NCBI GenBank assembly: GCA_011009095.1
Contig: VTPC01005804.1
Span: forward strand, 19,110 to 83,109
DNA length: 64,000 nt
From: Ignelater luminosus
Lineage: Eukaryota > Arthropoda > Insecta > Coleoptera > Elateridae
Direction: 5' to 3'
Shown here piece after piece: positions 1-12,603 of the stretch. Numbering within the stretch: the first letter of the stretch is position 1; each line of letters starts with the position of its first letter. The notes below the pieces were generated by a model that ran no database searches, was not told the origin of the DNA, and was given only the letters and a program-made list of their open reading frames with translations. The translations under genes were made by a program, and so were the position numbers.

Positions 1-290
1 TCTGAACGATAGTGGTGTGTGAAACATTCAACATTTTTGATAATCTTCGGGTACTTGCACCAATTTTGTCTTTTACAAGAAATTGTAACTTTTTCACCTC
101 TTGCGGTCCGAATTTCGATAGAGGTCCTGTTTTCTTTACACTATTCGGCGGCTTATTATCCTCAAACCGTTTAACTATACAGTAAATTGTCTACCGTCCA
201 ATATTTTCGTTTAAAAATGCTTCACCACTTGCTTTTTATCTACCTGTCCGAGCATTTCATCAACCAGTTTACGTAACGTTTCTTGTTCTG
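1..290 (-). pseudogene. Tc1/mariner-superfamily transposase N-terminal fragment (cut by window edge)
   Basis: Read leftward, the translation gives a helix-turn-helix-like stretch. It runs from DKKQVVKHF, through TIYCIVKRFEDNK, to KIGASTRRLSKMLNVSHTTI near base 1. This pattern of two helical DNA-binding segments joined by a Lys/Pro-rich linker is typical of IS630/Tc1/mariner transposase N-termini. The reading needs one frame change around position 200 and crosses one in-frame stop at the Arg position of the GRxTIY motif, so the copy is dead. The catalytic DDE part would lie outside the window, left of base 1. The superfamily assignment is by motif memory only; the exact family is unknown. Confidence 0.55.
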
Positions 291-402
291 ATGATTTTAT
301 AATGACGACAGATTCGTAACTAAGTGTTTTATTAACAATTAAGTTGTCAAAACAAATGCCTCGAAAATTTAGCAAGATCACGTATGTTTCAACGGTGTTA
401 TT

Positions 403-1600
403 CTAAAGTGAATTTTGTCCATTTACTTTACTTACAACTTGTGGCGTCTGTGATGTTTTTTTGATCATAAGTATTGCCAAACTTCGTCCTAGTTTCCTAT
501 AAAAAATCTGACGGCCATATGAAGTCATTTTAGCCATTGGGTTCTTCTTTTTGTAAATAATATTACTTGCGAAGCATGCTCTGTCAATAATGTTATAAAG
601 CAGGTCAATTAGCCAGCGAAGTGCTGTACGATTTGTAGAATAATGCCTTAACATTTTATTCATGTTACCCACTCCACTTTTAGTAGAAATGTAGTAAATA
701 TTTATTTCTGGGTTTGTTTTTGGTCTAGAAACAGTATCGTTATTGTGCGTAGTGGATAATAAGATAACAGACTTGCCTTTGCTTGGAGCATTCAAACATA
801 GAATAGCTTTTCCATCTTTGCTAAACCCAAAAGTAGACGACAATTGTTCTCGTTTCCTGTTCGCCATCATTTGAGAAGGTAAGCATGTTTTATTCTTTCT
901 TTTGTGACAGGTCGAGACATAAAGAATTTATCCATTTTTACATTGCGTGCTGCATTTGGACACTGCTCAAAATTTGAAGTGGGACGTTGCAATTCTTAGA
1001 CGACGTAATTAAAAGGAGGATTTGTAACATTTTGTAATCGTTTTTGAATTAGCATGGTCTTCGTAAACGCATATACATGAGTCAATTAATTGTATAATTA
1101 TAGAACCGCCAGATCTCGAATGACTTGCTCACCTTAATTACTTCTTGCCCTATAACTGGCTTACTGGTATATATTTGACCTGTAAGTGGGTAGGAGGCTT
1201 CAGCATCACATTTCCACCAAATTTTAATGCCATATCTTGCGAACTTTGTGTAAATCTTGGCCTCCTTTTGAAGGAAAAAGTTGTTCATCAATAACTACAT
1301 AACCGGATGGAACATAACGAGAGCGCAAATTTTCATTTAGCATAAGCCACATTTCTGTGATAGCCGTTGCCTTGTCCGTTAACAATCTCTGTTTTCTAGT
1401 TTCGTCAATGTCAAAACGAATAAATCGACTTATTTTGCAAAATCTGCTAATGGGTAAAGTGGATCAGCATTACTATTCTACAGTTCTCTCACATGTTCCG
1501 AACCAGAACGGTACAGTATACCTGTATACATATATCCATATAATTCCTCTTCAGTAAGATTACGCCATTGTTTTTCTAGTTTTTGTAAATGTTCTTCGTT
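403..1600 (-). pseudogene. piggyBac-like transposase relic
   Basis: Three blocks follow piggyBac transposase order on the minus strand. An N-proximal block near 1,400-1,560 reads LTEEELYGYMYTGILYR. A central block at 1,082-1,330 contains VVIDEQLFP, the family's first catalytic Asp context, and then, after a frameshift, YGIKIWWKCDAEASYP. A C-terminal block at 403-870 is open for 155 codons, with KSVILLSTTHNND and RWLIDLLYNIIDRACFAS. The family is the DDE_Tnp_1_7 type of cut-and-paste transposases. Frameshifts, a gap at 870-1,082 and stops make this a non-functional copy. The open C-terminal piece could suggest domestication, but nothing else supports that. I could not find terminal inverted repeats. 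Confidence 0.7.
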
Positions 1601-2029
1601 TTACTTCCCTTAGTCTTTTATGGGTTTTTTATTTGTCTGTCTAACTATAATCACACATTGCACCAGAGAGAATGTGTTTGTGAATTTTTTGCCTTAGAGT
1701 TTGTCTTGACGTTGCTGGTTGGCAATCTCAGACAGTTTTGTCTTTACCGCGTAAAACTTAAAAACCAAAGGTTCTACCTTCATCTATAGCGTTGTCGTCA
1801 GCATTATCGATTTCATTTTCATTATTTGATAAAGTAAGCTCAATTTGTACGTTTGAGTCAGTAAAAACATCGTCTACGTCTGATGCTTCAAAATCCACCT
1901 ATAACAAACATATTGGGTCAGTGAGAAATATTACTTAAAAAAACAGAATGGTTCTACCTCGTTGTTGTTTGTGAAATTCTCTGGTGGTGGAACCCATTCA
2001 TCGTCAGAATAAATATCCCCCCCCCCCAA

Positions 2030-3890
2030 TCTTAATATGAAGGCGTATGGTGAAAATCTCAATCGCTACTATCCAACAAACTCTGCAGATACGCTTGTTG
2101 CTGTTTGCAACTCAAACTATAAGTACGTAAAAATATAAAACTAATGGCTATAATTTATTGGTAAAATTCAGTTTTTATCGATTGTATTATACTTCTTTAG
2201 ATAATTATCTTACATTAGACAATACAATAATCCACCAATAAAACGTTAACGCTTTTCAAAAATGCAAAATCAACTAAAGTAAATATTTTTAACACTAATG
2301 CAGACACTAATAAAGTTAGCACCGTCCAACAACAACTAAAGAAATTTAAGAGGATTATTTCGAGCATGCGCCATTGCTGTTACTTACGAAGGTACACGTC
2401 TACTTATCCGTGTATTTATACGTCTATTTATCTTCATGTACACAAAGGTTAAAGGTGATCCAAGAGATGCCTTTCAGAAACAAATTGGAAAAACGTTGAT
2501 GAATTGTAAAGCCTTTTTAAACAATATCAGGTTCCAACAAATTGTGAGTTGTCAATCTAAATATTCCTAAACTTTATTGCATTCTGAAGATTGGGTCACT
2601 TTTTTCTACCGTTCTATGTGTCATATTTATTTGTACTTTTAGTGTGTTCTAGTATTTTCCAGATAGTTTTCTCTCGTTGAAGGTTTTTTTTTTGATGATG
2701 ATGAAATCCATACTGAGAGGTTGATTAATTTTTAATTGTAGTTTTTCTACATTTTTGAAATAAATTACTGTTGACGAACTCTTTATTTATTTATATTGAA
2801 GCAAGTGGGATGCAGGATATAATAATTTCCAAGGTTGAGTTTAGTTTTACTATGCTCGTTTAATCTTAGAATCTCGTTAGTAAATTTAGCTGGAGTTATG
2901 TCATCATAGTAAGGTTATATTTATTACTCTCAGATAATTTGAAGATATGTTGATTGATTTGACGTTGAGTTGAGTTAATTTTTCTTCTAGGTATTGGCAT
3001 CAACTTTTTTATTTTCTTCGCTGTGGCTGTCAATTTTTCCTTATCTCCTGTTTCATCATCTTTTGGCAGATGTAGTTCAATTGACTGGAAGTTATTTATG
3101 TTGAATGATTTCACAGGTTGTTCCGAAGCGGCATTAAGCTTTAAGCTTTAAGTAAGTTGACAAACGTTTAGGACCATTCACAAAAATCATTATCTCTAGC
3201 GCTTGCTTGAAACATTTTTCGTAGTACCACTTAAGGATCTGGTTCTGGTAAAAAACTCCACATGCTCAAAATCTCAAATTGATGTTCTTTTCCATTATTA
3301 TCTTCACCTCCGTCAAGATTCTTTTGAAAGTTTTGAAAAACTAATTTTGGAAATGCATTTCTTATTAGTTAGTTTTTACTTTGCTAATATGGTTCGCAAT
3401 CTTTTATTTAAAAAAAGGTAAAAACCAGCATGAAACAGTTGAAAGTAAGTCAAGTTGGGTGAAATTAGAACGAGTCTTGTACGACATCGTTTGCATGTTT
3501 GAGAATATGAGTTGAGAAATTGACTCTGATTAGCACGTTTGGGCCTTGGAAATTATTCAGATAGGACAATACTATCTTTGACTAACACTGATCTATCGAA
3601 TTAACCACTTTTCGTACGTAATAATAATATTATAAACGTTTATTGCCCAATAAATACAGGAAACTTAACAAATAAGTGTAAGAAACTTAAAATAGTTGTT
3701 TGTGTAACCAGGCAAAAAAGTAGTGGATTTGTTGCCTCTGCTATGAATACAGCCAAGGTAGCAAGTTTGCATTATTCCTGTGTTAAACATATAGGGCCGG
3801 TTTCACTTCTCTTCATTACATTGAAATATTCTCTAATTACCATGGCAACCGATTTTGTCCTTTATCTTTTTGTTAAGAGCAGGCAAAGCT
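2030..3890. other. unassigned AT-rich stretch
   Basis: No gene is recognisable here. It contains a run of ten C at about 2,020-2,029 and several short chance frames, such as a 72-codon minus frame at 2,896-3,114 rich in Lys. None shows a domain. The stretch lies between two decayed DNA transposons and may itself be transposon-derived. Confidence 0.5.
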
Positions 3891-4394
3891 ATTGTTGTTT
3901 AAATTTTGAAAGCTTCATTATTTAGTGAAAGGAGAGTAGAAACCGGATCATAATTTTTTATTGAATATGTGAGGTCACTAGATGCAAAAGCGTGTATATC
4001 ACGTCCAACCAATTCCGAGATATTTGCTGAAAACGGTTTAGAGGTATGATAAGTAGAATTTTGTAAATAAGTTTTCATTGATCCTCCTCCCTCTGAACTA
4101 AAAACTGAAATATTGCCCAAATTTATTTTGTAAAATAACAAACATTTCAATTTAAAGGTTTCATATTTCAATTTTGCAACCAACACTACGTTTTTATGTA
4201 CATTAGGTGATGAAAATATTTATATAATTTGGTTAATAAACAATTAATCATTCAATAATATTGGTTAATATAACAAATAGTAGGAACGCATATTAAATTC
4301 GCATGTCAGTATCATTGTCGCTCTCAAGCAAATCGTCTACTTAATTTTCTCCCATTGCTAGATGACACCGATCTATAATCTTATAGAATTCCAA

Positions 4395-5510
4395 CTATGG
4401 TTCTTGCTTCCAATCGTCTGCATATTGTTTCTTCAGCAGAAAATTTAGAGTGGATTTATCTCCCTTAACTTTATTTTGAATAGGCAATAGTTTAGGCTTG
4501 AACTGATCAAACCTCTTGTTTTTCTTCAGAATGGACATACCTACCCAAAGATCGGAGAGGTAACTTGCCTCATCTCTTATCTCACTGAATTTTTTACTTT
4601 TAGTAGATATGAATCTTTTTGAAAGACTGAATTTTAAATGCCATTGGCCTGGACCATTTGCAAATTTCTTTATTTCTTCCTTTCAATCAAAAATTCTCTA
4701 ATGTACTCCTATTTTCATAAGGATTGAATAGTTTTTTTACAAGCATAGACGTTCTGCTCTGTAAGGATGTGGGATTGTTGTTCTTGCGTAGTTGATGTTT
4801 TTTTTAACAATTCTATTGTTGTGAGACATGTGGAGCATACCTCTGTCATAGGTGTTCCAAAAGCTATACTATAATTGGAATGAACAGTTTTGTAAAAATT
4901 AGAGTACATGGCAAATACATTCGTGAAGAGTTCTTGCTTTTACTCTAATGAAATTTAACATAATTTATGCTTTCAACGAACTTTTTGATTGCTTCTTTTT
5001 TACTATCATTTTTAGTTTGTATACTGTCACTAGCCCTTTTCCGATTGGCGCTTAAAGTTCTTATACCCAAAAGGAATTTCTTGCATACTCTAACCAAACC
5101 ACCATCTTCAACAGAAGTATGATACTTTATACTAACAGAATGATGTGTGGTTTTATTTCGTTTAGGTTTACAGCCTATGCAATAGTTCAAAATAAGAATA
5201 TCTTGCTTGATTTTATCATTAGTTTGAAATATAATTTCACGAAACTTTTTCACCTGTTTCATAGTCAGTGTTCTACACATGTGAGGCCGGGCCGTTTTTG
5301 CTCTCTGGGAGTATTTGGGATATCCTGGAAATTGTGTTGGTTTATGTCTACACAACATTTTTTTATAATGAAAATATTGGGCAAACCATACAATAACATG
5401 ATTACTTGGCCAATTTTCGTATGTTCTTCTACCACTTCTCTTTTTGAATTGGTCTTTCCGGAATTTTTCCTTCTTAAAGGGTTAATAGTTATAATTAAAT
5501 CCAAGCACTA
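4395..5510 (-). pseudogene. decayed DNA-transposon protein, same family as the copy at 56-57.4 kb
   Basis: On the minus strand the block at 4,945-5,358 contains VRVCKKFLLGIRTLSANR followed by a Lys-rich linker and IKKFVESI. This is the same layout as LRVCKKAFASIHGITKNR in the better copy at 57.05-57.42 kb. An additional open minus block at 4,395-4,686 (about 95 codons, with GPGQWHLKFSLSKRF and LSDLWVGMSILKKNKRFDQF) fits the C-terminal part of the same protein. Stops and frame changes separate the blocks. I recognise the pattern as a transposase-like family common in insect genomes (a Val-Cys-Lys-x-x-Phe helix before a HTH-like segment) but cannot name it. Terminal repeats were not found for this copy. 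Confidence 0.5.
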
Positions 5511-5959
5511 AAAGTATTTTGCTGTTCAATTCAATAGCACCTTAGTGTTTTGGAGTCTAATTAGAACTAACCTAAATTATATTATAAAAACAACACTGCA
5601 GCATGTACCTACCTTATCCACAGTAATCATGTGACGGTATTCATGTTGCCATTGGTTGAAGTTCATATACACACTTCTGCATTCAAACTGTCTAAGCAAA
5701 TACAGGGTTTTGCATCTACTATAAGAATTCAAGAAAAACAAATCTTTGCACCTGACCGCTATACATACCATATTAAAATTACTGTAACGGATAGAATGTC
5801 ATACCAAGCTAATTTTTTGAATTTTCTGCATATACACACTTTTGCATCTAGTGGCCTCATGTTGTAATTTATTTATTAAAGTAAAATTATAAATGTCAGA
5901 TTTTTTCGTTCCCCATTGCAAGCTACTTTAACACCAACTGAGTAAGGTTTAGTAAATGG

Positions 5960-8900
5960 CTGTGTTCTACCACCTAACCGTATGTAGTGTAGCTATAAAT
6001 GTGTTGTACACTGTAACATAGTAGGAGGTAGAAGTTGGATATATACAGAAAAGTTCATCATAACAGAAGTACTGTTTTTACTGAAATCCATTATATTATA
6101 CAACCAGGATCATCGCTGACATTGATACGTCATAATTGATGATGTGCGTGATTGAAATTTCCCTAAATTTGAAAAATAGTCTACAATACTTTCTTTATTA
6201 ATAGTCGCTCTAACACGATTGATTGTGCTGTGGCAGTCGCACTATCAGGCAATCATTTCTTGCCCTTATCCTGGCATATTTTCTTTCAGTTTAGGTATTC
6301 AGATTCTCTTACAATCCAATCAGCCCAAATTCCTTGATTTCTTCCAACAAAGATTTTCCACCTTTTGCTGATAGTCTATCCACCTTGTTTTTAGTTGATT
6401 TTAGAATATTATAATTCTGTGAAACTCCACGGATGGACTTTTTTTCCCTATCAAACATCCTTCCAAGCGCAGTGTAGGTATATGGTCTTTGCAAAGCAGT
6501 TCATAGATTTGATGCCAGTTTTCTTTCTGTATTTAGAAGGTATGAGTGTTCGAGTTCACATCACTAGGAAGAACATTTTCGACTTAGTTTCTTTATACAA
6601 AAATCGTAATCAAAACACACAATGGTTTTTAGCAGATTGTTCTTCATATAACACTCTTCAAACCTGTAAAGAAAAAAAGAAATTATTAGAGTCTTGAAAC
6701 AAATACTTACTGTTAAGGCTGCCATACATTTTCAGTTTTTGGTTTAGTTTTACCTAATTAGTTTAAACTGGTACGATTTCCTTAAGGTATAATGTAATAT
6801 TACTGATACGTTTTATACTGATCAGTCTGATCGACAACTGAGAAAATGTCTACCAATTTATCGATCTGTCTGACTGGACAGAAGAAAATTGCAAGGTGAA
6901 AGCAAAGGGGGTTATCCGATAAGGCCGAATTCTGGGCTCCCCATCAAACGTAATTTCACTTCTACTGTTTGAAAGACATTTCATAGTAATTTATTATTCC
7001 GAAATAAAATTTTGTAATATCAGCGTTTGTCAATCCTATTTTTGCCATAAAAATTTAGAATTTCTTTCTGTACTTGTTATGAATATTACGAATGATCGAA
7101 ACTCTATTAGCACGGGTACAATGGAAATTTGTGAACTATAACATCGAGAATTACGTTTTCTATAACTATAGAACAATACAGAAGACGTTATGCTTTCTAG
7201 TTGTAGCGCCATTTTTTTTAAAGAAACGAATAACTGTGCAAGAATAGTTGAACTAATGGTTGCAGAAAGTACCTGTAGATATCAGTAGCATAACCCATAA
7301 AAATTATCTTTAAGCAAGAGTCAGTTTGTTCACGTGATTGTGGATTGTGGATAGTAACTTTCACCACGGAAAAATGTCATAGGAAAATTAAAATAACCTA
7401 CAAAGCTTTGCCCCGCGAGTATTGCATGACCTCGAACTCATACTTAACCAAGCAAACTTTCACACGGTCTTAGCTACTATTGGCAGAAATGACAATTTTC
7501 AAGAGGTTCTGTTTCAAACAAAATCAATCAAATTCAAGAGCTGAAGTATCCTTTACTAGAGATAAGATAACGTTGCACTCTTTACATAAATTATAAATAT
7601 CCTTGGTATCTGGAACAATGAATAAAATTTACATGGTACAGACTTGGGTATATTGCGAAAACCCGCTCAAAACTGACTCATTACACAAGAAATCGTAAGA
7701 ATTTTAATTTTCCAGCTCATCTGATCGTGACAGTACTTCTGGTAGAACAAAATATATAATGATAGTACAAAATAATTAATTATACAAACACTTCTTTTTT
7801 TAAAAGCATTTTTCAACTAAGTTCTAGTTTTAATTAAATGTAAGAAGTAAAACAGTTTCAGAAGACACTTTTAGCAGTTTTTCAGGATGGCGTGTGCTAC
7901 TATTTCGAACGTAGCCTTGACCTTTTGATTTATCTTTATCCAAATTAAAAATTATTTTTCTCTTACAATCTGATATTTCTTCTGACACACGCATATACTA
8001 TTTTGATTTTTTTTTATTTTCTTTGAAACTGTCTTGAAGAATCTTTTTTATTTTAATGGTCAAAAGCCTTCAAGTTTACATTACTATTTAGTGCACACCT
8101 ACCTTTATTTGCAGGACCTAAGAAATGACTTGTAAGACAATGACATTTAGCATCTCTAGTAATAACTGAAGCCAGAATGTTTTTCCTTCCTTTGAATAAC
8201 AAGTATTGCAAAATGAAAACTTTTTAAAAGATACATATATGAGAGTTCTATTCGGATTATTGTAACTGTCAACTAAATAGTTGCAATGCATTACGACAAA
8301 AATATCTGAGATATTTCTTTTGCTGTTGTTTTAGAGTTCTGTTACTTAAGGAGACCATTCTGGTAATAAAAGGCATCAGACAAATGACTCAAACAGATTA
8401 AGTAAGTTAGATCTAATTTGAATCTCTTGATAATTTTGCAAAGTAATCTTGTTCGGAATGTTATTCTCATGTGATACTCTTATTTTATATTAAAAGTGTG
8501 TAAGAAACAAATTGAAATACGTTAGCAGAATTTATATTAAATTTCATTTAAAATAACATGTTTACTTTACAATAAGTATAAGAAAGCTTTTCCTAAAAAG
8601 AAAATTCTTTCTGTAGCCTGTAGCGTGACAGAATCACAGCAGGATAACGAGAAAGGCACGGCAGTGTACTATTAATGTCTTAACTGATCTTGTGATTTTT
8701 AGCAGAAAGAAAACAAATGTTAATGCCAACATTCATGGCATCGTAAACGTCTAATGAACTCAGTTAGACTTTTAAACATTAGCAACCGATTGTTTATGTA
8801 TACAAACGGCAAAATACCCCTTTCATCAGATATAGTTCGGGAAATGTTTGTCGACATGCACAATCAATCGTAAATCTAAATATGTGTAGTTTATCAGATA

Positions 8901-11020
8901 GAATTACAAGTAATTAGTTAGTTACTGTTAAAACAATAGTTCTTCTTAACTTTACATGTTGATTTTCTAGAAACGTCGTAACAGTGGAAGCAGCAACAAA
9001 AAATCTTCGTTTACAAATGAGGGTCATGCCGTGAAGTCGCATCAATAACACCGCAATCCTTTACATTTAATTAGAACGCACGTGTAGTGAATCTATATGG
9101 ATGAGGTCAAAAACAAAGTTAGAGTGAAGGAACGTGTAGTTATCATTGTTAGCCAAGCCTTTAATATCTGATCTACCAAACCTTTGTTCTGACATGCACA
9201 CTTCTCCAGAATATGTGGATAGAATTCTAATTCTAGCTCAGCAATGTTTCCTTGCTGTAAGGGTTATACTGCATTGGATAAAGTGGAAAGCATATCAACT
9301 ACATTCAATCTTATGTTAACTTTTTTCCACTACTTCTTGAAAATTCAAATTTTATGTTCTAGATGAATTTTTAAGGAAAAACACGTACTACTACAAGTGT
9401 TTAAGTAAGATTTGAATCTGTAAACTAAAAAACGCTTGAAACTTTGAAATAACTTTTAATAAATAGTTTAGGTAGCTAAAGGTTAGGCAGTATAAATTGG
9501 TAATTATCTTAGGTTACAAATACAACTAAAACGTTCTTTTGTTTAAATGTGGAATTTATTACTGCTAACGCTTTAAGAGAAACTTCTCAAAAAAATTTAA
9601 CACACTTGATAAACAGTAACCATTGTTGAATACGCTATAAGAATAAACAATTTGAGAGTTACAAGCAAATACTGCACAAGCATTGTAAAATTATTTCTTT
9701 TCAATATTTCTCCAACATGGATGAATATTTTCATAATAGTGAATCAAATTCTGACTCAAAATCATTATAATCTTGAAAACTAAAAAGAAACAGCATACCT
9801 TTTCTAAAATAACATAAACCAAGTATGACTAGTTATAGTCTACTGTCTTTATTCTAAATTGGCGTAATTTTTTCTACATCCTAAACAGAACAGTCTCAAG
9901 AACAACAAACGAAGAAGTTCTCCAACGGACAAAGTTTTATGGAAATATAAACCTTAGTAACATAATCACACTACAGTGCTACTACATTAAAATAAATAGG
10001 GACAACTGCGGGTTCAGAACCAGCTTACTACAACCAAAAAGAATTTCTAAATAATTGAGAAGTTTACACTGAGTTCGACTTGAAATACTTACAAGTTTAA
10101 AATCTAAGATACTGAAAGGGGCCATTAATAATTCTTAGATTGGAATATCAAAAAAAAGCTAACTAAATGCAGTACTAAGGGTTTGATCTTCGCAAAGCCT
10201 TGAAATAAGTTTCGTAATAATAGTTGAACGTCATTTAAAGAACAACCAATTTTTAATATTTTAAAAGTTAAAAAAATCAACGAATAAAGGGTCAATGATC
10301 AAAACAACGAAAAACGGATACCAAGAAGTCTAATCCAGACCACTAGTAAATTATTTAGTGAACATCTAATCAAAATCAAAAAGTTTTCTTTTGAGATTTA
10401 TAGGATCGGTTGCTCCTTGTACAGTCGTCAATTGATATGTATGATATGAAAGTCGACTGTTGTATGTTATGATGTTTATTGTTAATCTTAGAAATTTCTA
10501 TTGTTGTTGCCAAGACAGCAGACAAAAGCTTGCAGTACACTACATCTAATAGCGCGTTCGACTGACTGCTCTCGAGCACTCATCATACCTTGTGATGATT
10601 ATGTAATACCCCTATATTATTATTAGATTTTGTTACAGGGATAAATAATATTTCAGAGGACATGATTTACATGAAACAAATTTAAAGTGATTCAAAATTT
10701 TATAAATAAATAGATATTATTTAAAGTAAGTATAATTTGGCAAATGGAAAAATAATAAACTTTCATTAATGGCAAGTGTCGCCAAAAGTAATATAAATAA
10801 AGATTGATCGGGGACAGAGGCCCACACGGGGAAAATTTTGGTATAGAAAAAGATTCTGCCTTAAGTTTCCGGTGGGTGCACATCATTCTGGTAAAATGTT
10901 GTCTATTTAATCTTTGAAATTATGTGTATTCCCTGAATGTGTTTTTTTCTCTTAGTGATTACAACAATTATGCTAAAATCAGTTTTTATAATACTTTTAT
11001 ATTTTTTAGTTAAATACATA
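5960..11020. other. long AT-rich stretch without recognisable genes
   Basis: Both strands hold only short frames without domains. Overlapping plus and minus frames at 6,300-6,700 show no family signal. A short phrase near 9,900-9,960 (TTNEEVLQRTKFYG on the plus strand) resembles the C-terminal region of LINE reverse transcriptases but is too short to call. I see no RNA gene. Confidence 0.5.
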
Positions 11021-11024
11021 TATA

Positions 11025-12599
11025 CAGGGTGAGTTTTTTCCGATGTTTAGTATGGGGATCTCGAAAACTAGCGAAGATAGAGAGACGATTAAATGGGGAA
11101 AGAATTGCAGTTTTGCGAGCTTAATTTAATGAGCTTCTTGTTTTTTTAGAAAAAATGCATGGCTAATTAGGTATCTTGCAAAAACAGTTTTTTTGTGATT
11201 TCGTTTAGTGCCTATAGCTCTGGTATTATTGACTTTAGAAAAAATGTATAAAGGAGAAAGTTGTAGATAATTATGTGCTTAATAATACAGTCTAACCAAA
11301 TGTTTTATTTAAGCTATAATTTTTGAGTTATGACACAAGGTTGTATTTTTTTCTAATAGAAACCATAATCGGCCATGACTTTATAAAAGAGGCCCCTTTT
11401 CAACGATTCTAACAATATACGACTTCACATAGTTAGTTTTATAAATAAATAAATTATAGTAAAGTATTTAAGGTAAGTGAACAAAGCAGATTTAGATAAA
11501 AATAGGTTCTTCACACATAGGTGTAACTAAAAACTAAAAATGCTGTTAAGGTAGTATGCTATGGAAACAATTAACAGATGCAAACGACAATTACCTATTG
11601 ACAGGTGCAAATCATTTAGTTTCTAATTAATGTTGATTTTGGTTTCGTAAATCATTAATATGAATTTTTCTAATCAAGAAAAGCGTGATATGATTGAGTG
11701 TTACATTTTGTGTGATAAAAATAAAAAGATAGGGTATATCAAAAGTCGTACGACACAGTAGATGGCCTTAAAGAAGCTGTACTAGAAGTTTTTGCTAAGA
11801 TTGATGTACGTTCCGTTAGAAAAGCAACAAATTCGGTTTTAAAAAGGTGTAACTTGTACATTAATCATAATGTTGGACCTTTTGAACGTGTTTAGTCTTA
11901 AATACTTTACTTATTTTAATTACGTTGTTTTGGTACTGCTTTATATTCTAATTTCCTTTATTGTTTCTTAATTTATCGTTTGTTATTCTCTGTTTATTGA
12001 TTTCTCAGAAATTATTTTTATTTAATATAATTATGTTTATAATTCCGAAATTAAAATAAAAATTTTAATAACTAACCTGAATTCTATTATTAGACACGAT
12101 GCGCGCATCTATCAATTGTTTCTATAGCGTACTACTTGAACAGTTCAAAAATGAAAAGAAAAACAAGGCCATAATTTATTTATTTATAAAACTAACTATG
12201 TCAAGTTGTATATCGTTAGAATCGTTGAAAAAAGACCTTTTTTATAAAGTCATGGTCGACTATGGTTTCCATTAGAAAAAATACAAGCTTGTGTCATAAC
12301 TCAAATTATAGCTTAAATAAAAACTTCGGTTAGACTGTATTATTAAGCACATAACTATCTACAACTTTCTACTTTACACATTTTTTCTAAAGTCAGTAAC
12401 AACACAGCTATAGGCACCAAACAAAATGACAAAAAAATTATTTTTGCAAGATATCTAGTTAGCCATGCATTTTTTCCAAAAAACAAAAAGCTCATTAAAT
12501 TGAGCTTGTAAAACTGCAATTCTTTCCCCATTTAATCGTCTTTCTACCTCCGCTAGTTTTTGAGATCCCCATACTAAACATCGGAAAAACCTCACTCTG
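11025..12599. mobile_element. long-inverted-repeat (foldback) DNA element, non-autonomous
   Basis: Two arms of roughly 435 bp face each other: 11,025-11,458 and about 12,168-12,599. The outer ends read CAGGGTGAGTTTTTTCCGAT and, on the opposite strand, CAGAGTGAGGTTTTTCCGAT. The arms match over long blocks, including AGTATGGGGATCTC and AAAAACTAGC. The element is flanked on both sides by TATA (11,021-11,024 and 12,600-12,603), a plausible target duplication. The arms differ by scattered substitutions, so the insertion is not recent. The centre carries the two ends of a transposase-like gene, described separately. Confidence 0.85.
11660..11895 (+). pseudogene. internally deleted transposase-like gene: DUF4817-like N-terminus plus C-terminal remnant
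   Basis: An ATG at 11,660 opens 33 codons beginning MNFSNQEKRDMIECYILC. This resembles the start of the DUF4817 HTH domain found in many insect transposon proteins (a Glu-Lys-x-Asp-Met-x-x-x-Tyr pattern). The frame stops at 11,759. In another frame, 11,749-11,895 reads 48 codons with KEAVLEVFAKIDVRSVRKAT and ends in GPFERV before a stop. This matches the usual end of such proteins, a final helix pair followed by Gly-x-Phe-Glu. The middle, including the catalytic part, is absent. This suggests an internal-deletion derivative of a larger autonomous element whose long terminal repeats are the surrounding arms. Confidence 0.55.
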
Positions 12600-12603
12600 T
12601 ATA

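Noticed and set aside
9895..9960. Possible LINE RT phrase TTNEEVLQRTKFYG
   Set aside because: Too short, with no second motif nearby.
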